Source: an uncultured Saprospirales bacterium (GTDB lineage: Bacteria; Bacteroidota; Bacteroidia; Chitinophagales; Saprospiraceae). From it: 11,259 nt of DNA. Every line of letters starts with the position of its first letter. Within the stretch, counting starts at the first letter, position 1. This document shows, piece after piece, positions 8,993 to 11,259 of the stretch. A program made the position numbers and the translations under genes. The notes below the pieces were generated by a model. That model saw only the letters and a program-made list of their open reading frames with translations, was not told the DNA's origin and searched no databases. The stretch spans positions 1 to 11,259 of the forward strand of contig CALAZP010000282.1 in NCBI GenBank assembly GCA_937926355.1, read 5' to 3'.

Positions 8993-9373
8993 TCACTTAA
9001 GTTCTATTTCGGCACCAGCCTCTTCTAGAGCAGCTTTGATTTTTTCAGCTTCATCTTTAGGCACACCTGCCTTAACAGTAGTTGGTGCCGCATCTACTAA
9101 GTCCTTAGCCTCTTTCAAACCAACATTCAATAAAGTTTTAACTTCTTTAACAACTTTCAACTTACCAGCACCAGCAGAAGTCATCACTACATCAAACTCA
9201 CTTTTTTCAGCAGCTCCACCAGCGTCTCCACCAGCAGCAGCAGGACCAGCAACAGCAACCGCTGCAGCAGCGGGTTCAATGCCATATTCATCTTTTAAAA
9301 TCTGTGCCAACTCGTTAACTTCTTTTACCGAAAGGTTTACAAGTTGTTCTGCAAAATCTTTTAAATCAGCCAT
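8993..9373 (-). CDS. rplL: 50S ribosomal protein L7/L12 (bL12)
   Basis: Flexible stalk protein of the large subunit; multiple dimers bind L10 and recruit and stimulate the translational GTPases (IF2, EF-Tu, EF-G, RF3). 126 aa, normal length (E. coli 121). Seen: N-terminal dimerisation helices (1-32), an Ala/Gly-rich hinge (about 34-56, with AAAAVAVAG and GGDAGGAAE), then the globular factor-binding domain (58-126) with EFDVVM, KLKVVKEVK, GLKEAKDLV and the terminal EEAGAEIELK. The hinge is somewhat glycine-rich. The ATG at 9373 gives the standard MADLKDFAEQLVNLSVKEVNEL start. It follows rplJ after an unusually long 107-base spacer and precedes the rpoB spacer. A run of seven T (minus strand) directly follows its TGA stop, but I see no strong hairpin before it. 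Confidence 0.98.
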   Translation of the reverse strand: MADLKDFAEQLVNLSVKEVNELAQILKDEYGIEPAAAAVAVAGPAAAGGDAGGAAEKSEFDVVMTSAGAGKLKVVKEVKTLLNVGLKEAKDLVDAAPTTVKAGVPKDEAEKIKAALEEAGAEIELK

Positions 9374-9480
9374 TTTAATGGTTTTTTAGTTGTACGATAA
9401 ATATAAATATCGTGCGTTAACACTTGGAAGCCAAATTAAATGGTTTACCTTATTGCACGGTTTCGGCAAACCAACCCCAT
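9374..9480 (-). promoter_or_regulatory. Structured rplJ-rplL spacer, possible rplL leader
   Basis: This 107-base spacer can form several helices in minus-strand RNA. A 9-bp stem joins 9465-9473 to 9441-9449 (TGGTTTGCC with GGTAAACCA) and contains one G-U wobble that would be an A-C mismatch on the other strand. A competing small hairpin GGTTT-GCCG-AAACC uses the same upstream arm. Downstream lie TTGG-CTT-CCAA (9424-9434) and a 6-bp stem ACGATA / TATCGT (9394-9399 with 9408-9413). No Bacteroidota -33/-7 promoter with proper spacing is evident. A leader controlling the stalk-protein ratio is plausible but unproven. Confidence 0.4.
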
Positions 9481-10008
9481 TTACGATGCCCTCTCCTCAA
9501 GCGCTTTCACCAAACCAGATAGGGTATTTCCACCTGATTTAAGCGCACTGACCACATTCTTGGCAGGAGACTGTAACAAAGAGATAATATCTCCGATCAA
9601 ATCTTCTTTTGACTTTAAATTAGCCAAGGAATCAATTTGATCATCTCCAACGTAAATGCTTGTATCGATATAAGCAGCCTTTAAAATCGGTCTGCTATTT
9701 TCTTTTCTAAATTCCTTGATAACCTTCGCTGGAGAATTTCCCACCTCAGTAAATAATACAGCAGTTGGGCCAGAAAGATGTTCATATAATCCTTCATAGC
9801 CTCTACCCTCATCAAAGGATTCTAGCGCCTTTTTTAGCAAGGTATTTTTTACTACTCTAATCTCAATATTCTTTTCGTAGCAAAGTTTTCTAAATTCATT
9901 TATTTTTTCAACTGTTAGCGTAGAAGAATCAGCTAGGTACAAAAATTGGTTGTTTTCCAATTTACCCTTTAGTTCTTCAATTGTTGCAGCCTTTTCCGCT
10001 TTTGTCAT
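9481..10008 (-). CDS. rplJ: 50S ribosomal protein L10 (uL10)
   Basis: Base of the L7/L12 stalk: the N-terminal domain binds 23S rRNA next to L11, and the C-terminal helix carries the L12 dimers. In many bacteria L10, alone or with L12, represses its own mRNA. 175 aa, typical length (E. coli 165). Seen: an N-terminal helix (about 4-19), FLYLADSSTLTV at 22-33, the conserved VVKNTLLKKALE at 52-63, LSGPTAVLF at 78-86 and SPAKVIKEF at 92-100, then a long C-terminal helical part (about 134-175) ending LSGLVKALEERAS. The ATG at 10008 lies 20 bases after the rplA stop; the leader is A/T-rich with no Shine-Dalgarno sequence. That gap is too short to hold an L10-type leader of the E. coli or Bacillus kind, unless it lies inside rplA. 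Confidence 0.98.
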   Translation of the reverse strand: MTKAEKAATIEELKGKLENNQFLYLADSSTLTVEKINEFRKLCYEKNIEIRVVKNTLLKKALESFDEGRGYEGLYEHLSGPTAVLFTEVGNSPAKVIKEFRKENSRPILKAAYIDTSIYVGDDQIDSLANLKSKEDLIGDIISLLQSPAKNVVSALKSGGNTLSGLVKALEERAS

Positions 10009-10025
10009 GATAATTATTTTAACTG

Positions 10026-10039
10026 GGCTTAGCGAATAG
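10026..10039. repeat. 14-base copy of the rplL-rpoB hairpin arm at the rplA stop
   Basis: GGCTTAGCGAATAG here is identical to 8914-8927, the left arm of the perfect inverted repeat between rplL and rpoB. On the gene strand it covers the last two sense codons of rplA (Ile-Arg), the TAA stop and the first three untranslated bases. No inverted partner is seen beside this copy. It may be chance or a remnant of a duplication, or it may allow long-range pairing with the 5' arm of the downstream hairpin. Confidence 0.5.
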
Positions 10040-10721
10040 TTTTAGTGTCAATTTTAACTCCTGGACTCATAGTAGTCGCTACTGTAACGGACTTGAAATA
10101 AGTACCTTTTGCAGAGGAGGGCTTCATTTTTTGCAAAAGAGAAAGCAATTCATTAGCATTATCTGTCAATTTATTAGCATCAAATGATACCCTTCCTATT
10201 GGGGAGTGAATGATACCAAATTTGTCAACACGAAATGAAATTTTACCCTTCTTTACATCAGATACAGCAGCTGCTACATCAGGGGTAACTGTACCAGTTT
10301 TAGGGTTAGGCATTAACCCTCTAGGTCCTAGTGTTCGTCCAATACGTCCTACTTTCGCCATAACCTGAGGCATCGCAATAACAACGTCAACATCAGTCCA
10401 ACCAGCTAACACTTTGTCAATGTATTCATCAAGTCCCGCATAATCAGCACCAGCGTCTAAAGCCTCCTTTTCTTTGTCAGGTGTACAAAACACCAATACT
10501 TTTTTGACCTTACCAGTTCCGTGAGGAAGCGTAACAGATCCTCTGATGGCCTGATCAGCCTTTCTAGGATCTACTCCTAATCGAATATGAAGGTCAACTG
10601 AGGCGTCAAACTTAGTGGTATTAACCTCTTTAACGGTAGCCATAGCTTCTTCAATCCCATAAAATTTATCAGGATCTACTTTTTTATTAGCTTCGGCTCT
10701 TCTTTTTCCAATTTTTGCCAT
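10029..10721 (-). CDS. rplA: 50S ribosomal protein L1 (uL1)
   Basis: Protein of the L1 stalk on the 50S subunit, which binds 23S rRNA helices 76-78 and helps release deacylated tRNA from the E site. In E. coli it also represses translation of the rplK-rplA mRNA. 230 aa, the usual bacterial length (E. coli 234). Seen: basic N terminus (MAKIGKRR), FDASVDLHIRLGVDPRKADQ at 38-57 with the family's RGSVTLPHGTGK at 60-71, domain II with VVIAMPQVM at 113-121, the highly conserved GRTLGPRGLMPNPKTGTV at 128-145, and the return to domain I with FRVDKFGIIHSPIGRVSF at 163-180. The ATG at 10721 is preceded by an A/T-rich stretch (AAAAATTTTT palindrome, 10726-10735) and no Shine-Dalgarno sequence. It lies 52 bases after rplK and 20 before rplJ. 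The C terminus KTIR and stop overlap the 14-base repeat. Confidence 0.98.
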   Translation of the reverse strand: MAKIGKRRAEANKKVDPDKFYGIEEAMATVKEVNTTKFDASVDLHIRLGVDPRKADQAIRGSVTLPHGTGKVKKVLVFCTPDKEKEALDAGADYAGLDEYIDKVLAGWTDVDVVIAMPQVMAKVGRIGRTLGPRGLMPNPKTGTVTPDVAAAVSDVKKGKISFRVDKFGIIHSPIGRVSFDANKLTDNANELLSLLQKMKPSSAKGTYFKSVTVATTMSPGVKIDTKTIR

Positions 10722-10773
10722 TACTAAAAATTTTTGAGGTAAAACGTCACAAAGACTCCCTCTCGATTAAAAA

Positions 10774-11226
10774 TTATTCTGCTGTCGCTTCCCAAGGAGC
10801 AACACCATCAACTTTAAGACCCATGCTGCGAGCAGTTCCTGCAATCATCTTCATAGCGGATTCTATAGAAAATGCATTTAAATCTGACATCTTGTCTTCC
10901 GCTATCACTTTAACCTGATCCCAGGTGACAGAACCAACTTTATCGCGATTGGGAACACTTGATCCCTTTTTTACTTTAGATGCGTCCATCAATTGAACCG
11001 TTGCAGGAGTTGTCTTAACAACAAATTCAAAAGACTTATCCTTGAAAACAGTTATTACCACCGGTAATACCTTTCCCATAGATTCAGAAGTCTTAGCGTT
11101 GAAACGCTTGCAGAATTCCATAATGTTAACTCCCTTGGCACCAAGAGCCGGACCTACTGGTGGGGCTGGATTTGCCTGGCCACCTTTTACTTGCAACTTG
11201 ATGATGTATTCTACTTCCTTTGCCAT
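10774..11226 (-). CDS. rplK: 50S ribosomal protein L11 (uL11)
   Basis: Component of the GTPase-associated centre: binds the 1070 region of 23S rRNA, contacts EF-G, and is needed for RelA/Rel activation on stalled ribosomes. It forms the thiostrepton and micrococcin site with rRNA. 150 aa, slightly longer than E. coli (142), the excess being at the C terminus. Seen: N-terminal domain with KGGQANPAPPVGPALGAKGVNI (14-35), including the prolines (P20, P22, P23, P26) of the thiopeptide-binding region; the linker around 70-76 (KTTPATV); rRNA-binding C-terminal domain with IAGTARSMGLKV at 127-138. The ATG at 11226 gives the standard MAKEVEYIIKLQVKGGQ start; the A-rich leader has no Shine-Dalgarno sequence. 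Only 33 bases upstream are present, so the operon promoter and any nusG/secE neighbour lie outside the window. Confidence 0.98.
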   Translation of the reverse strand: MAKEVEYIIKLQVKGGQANPAPPVGPALGAKGVNIMEFCKRFNAKTSESMGKVLPVVITVFKDKSFEFVVKTTPATVQLMDASKVKKGSSVPNRDKVGSVTWDQVKVIAEDKMSDLNAFSIESAMKMIAGTARSMGLKVDGVAPWEATAE

Positions 11227-11259
11227 TTTTTTAATTTTAGGCTATCGTCAATTAATAAA

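Noticed and set aside
9036..9389. 117-codon open frame antisense to rplL
   Set aside because: Its Ala/Ser/Pro-rich translation mirrors the Ala-rich hinge and helical codons of L7/L12; no start context or family resemblance.
9435..9442. TTAATTTG in the rplJ-rplL spacer (minus strand), close to the Bacteroidota -7 box TAnnTTTG
   Set aside because: It misses the second base of the consensus and no TTG element lies at the right distance upstream; the nearest TTTG is about 27 bases away.

Overview
The window is part of a bacterial chromosome carrying the classic ribosomal protein / RNA polymerase gene string, read on the minus strand (right to left): rplK - rplA - rplJ - rplL - rpoB - rpoC. A single plus-strand gene, ribE (riboflavin synthase alpha chain), lies at the left edge and converges on rpoC. 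Every gene is intact. About 95% of the window is coding, and no gap exceeds 132 bases.

The organism is most likely a member of the Bacteroidota. The sequence is AT-rich. RpoC (1438 aa) and RpoB (1273 aa) have the lengths and N-terminal wording expected for that phylum. None of the seven starts has a recognisable Shine-Dalgarno sequence; A/T-rich leaders are seen instead, which is typical of Bacteroidota. The protein wording feels closest to Cytophagales-like lineages, but that is an impression and not a measured placement.

Layout, left to right. Bases 30-629 hold ribE (+). Bases 605-648 hold a strong hairpin plus U-tract that ends the minus-strand operon; it overlaps the last codons of ribE. 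Bases 670-4986 hold rpoC (-), and 5039-8860 hold rpoB (-). The 132-base rplL-rpoB spacer contains a perfect 15-bp inverted repeat (8914-8945). rplL is at 8993-9373. A 107-base spacer with several potential RNA helices separates it from rplJ (9481-10008). rplA (10029-10721) and rplK (10774-11226) complete the window. The right edge lies 33 bases upstream of rplK, where nusG would be expected but is not visible.

The genes form one functional block. L11 (rplK), L10 (rplJ) and L7/L12 (rplL) build the GTPase-associated centre and stalk of the 50S subunit, L1 forms the opposite stalk, and beta and beta' form the RNA polymerase catalytic core. The two longer spacers, before rplL and before rpoB, are the places where ribosomal-protein and polymerase output could be uncoupled. 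One arm of the rplL-rpoB hairpin recurs as an exact 14-mer over the rplA stop codon.

This is a conserved housekeeping region. I found no mobile element, CRISPR array, RNA gene, defence system or sign of horizontal transfer. The points worth a second look are RNA-level: the terminator inside ribE, the intergenic hairpin and its partial copy, and the structured leader of rplL.
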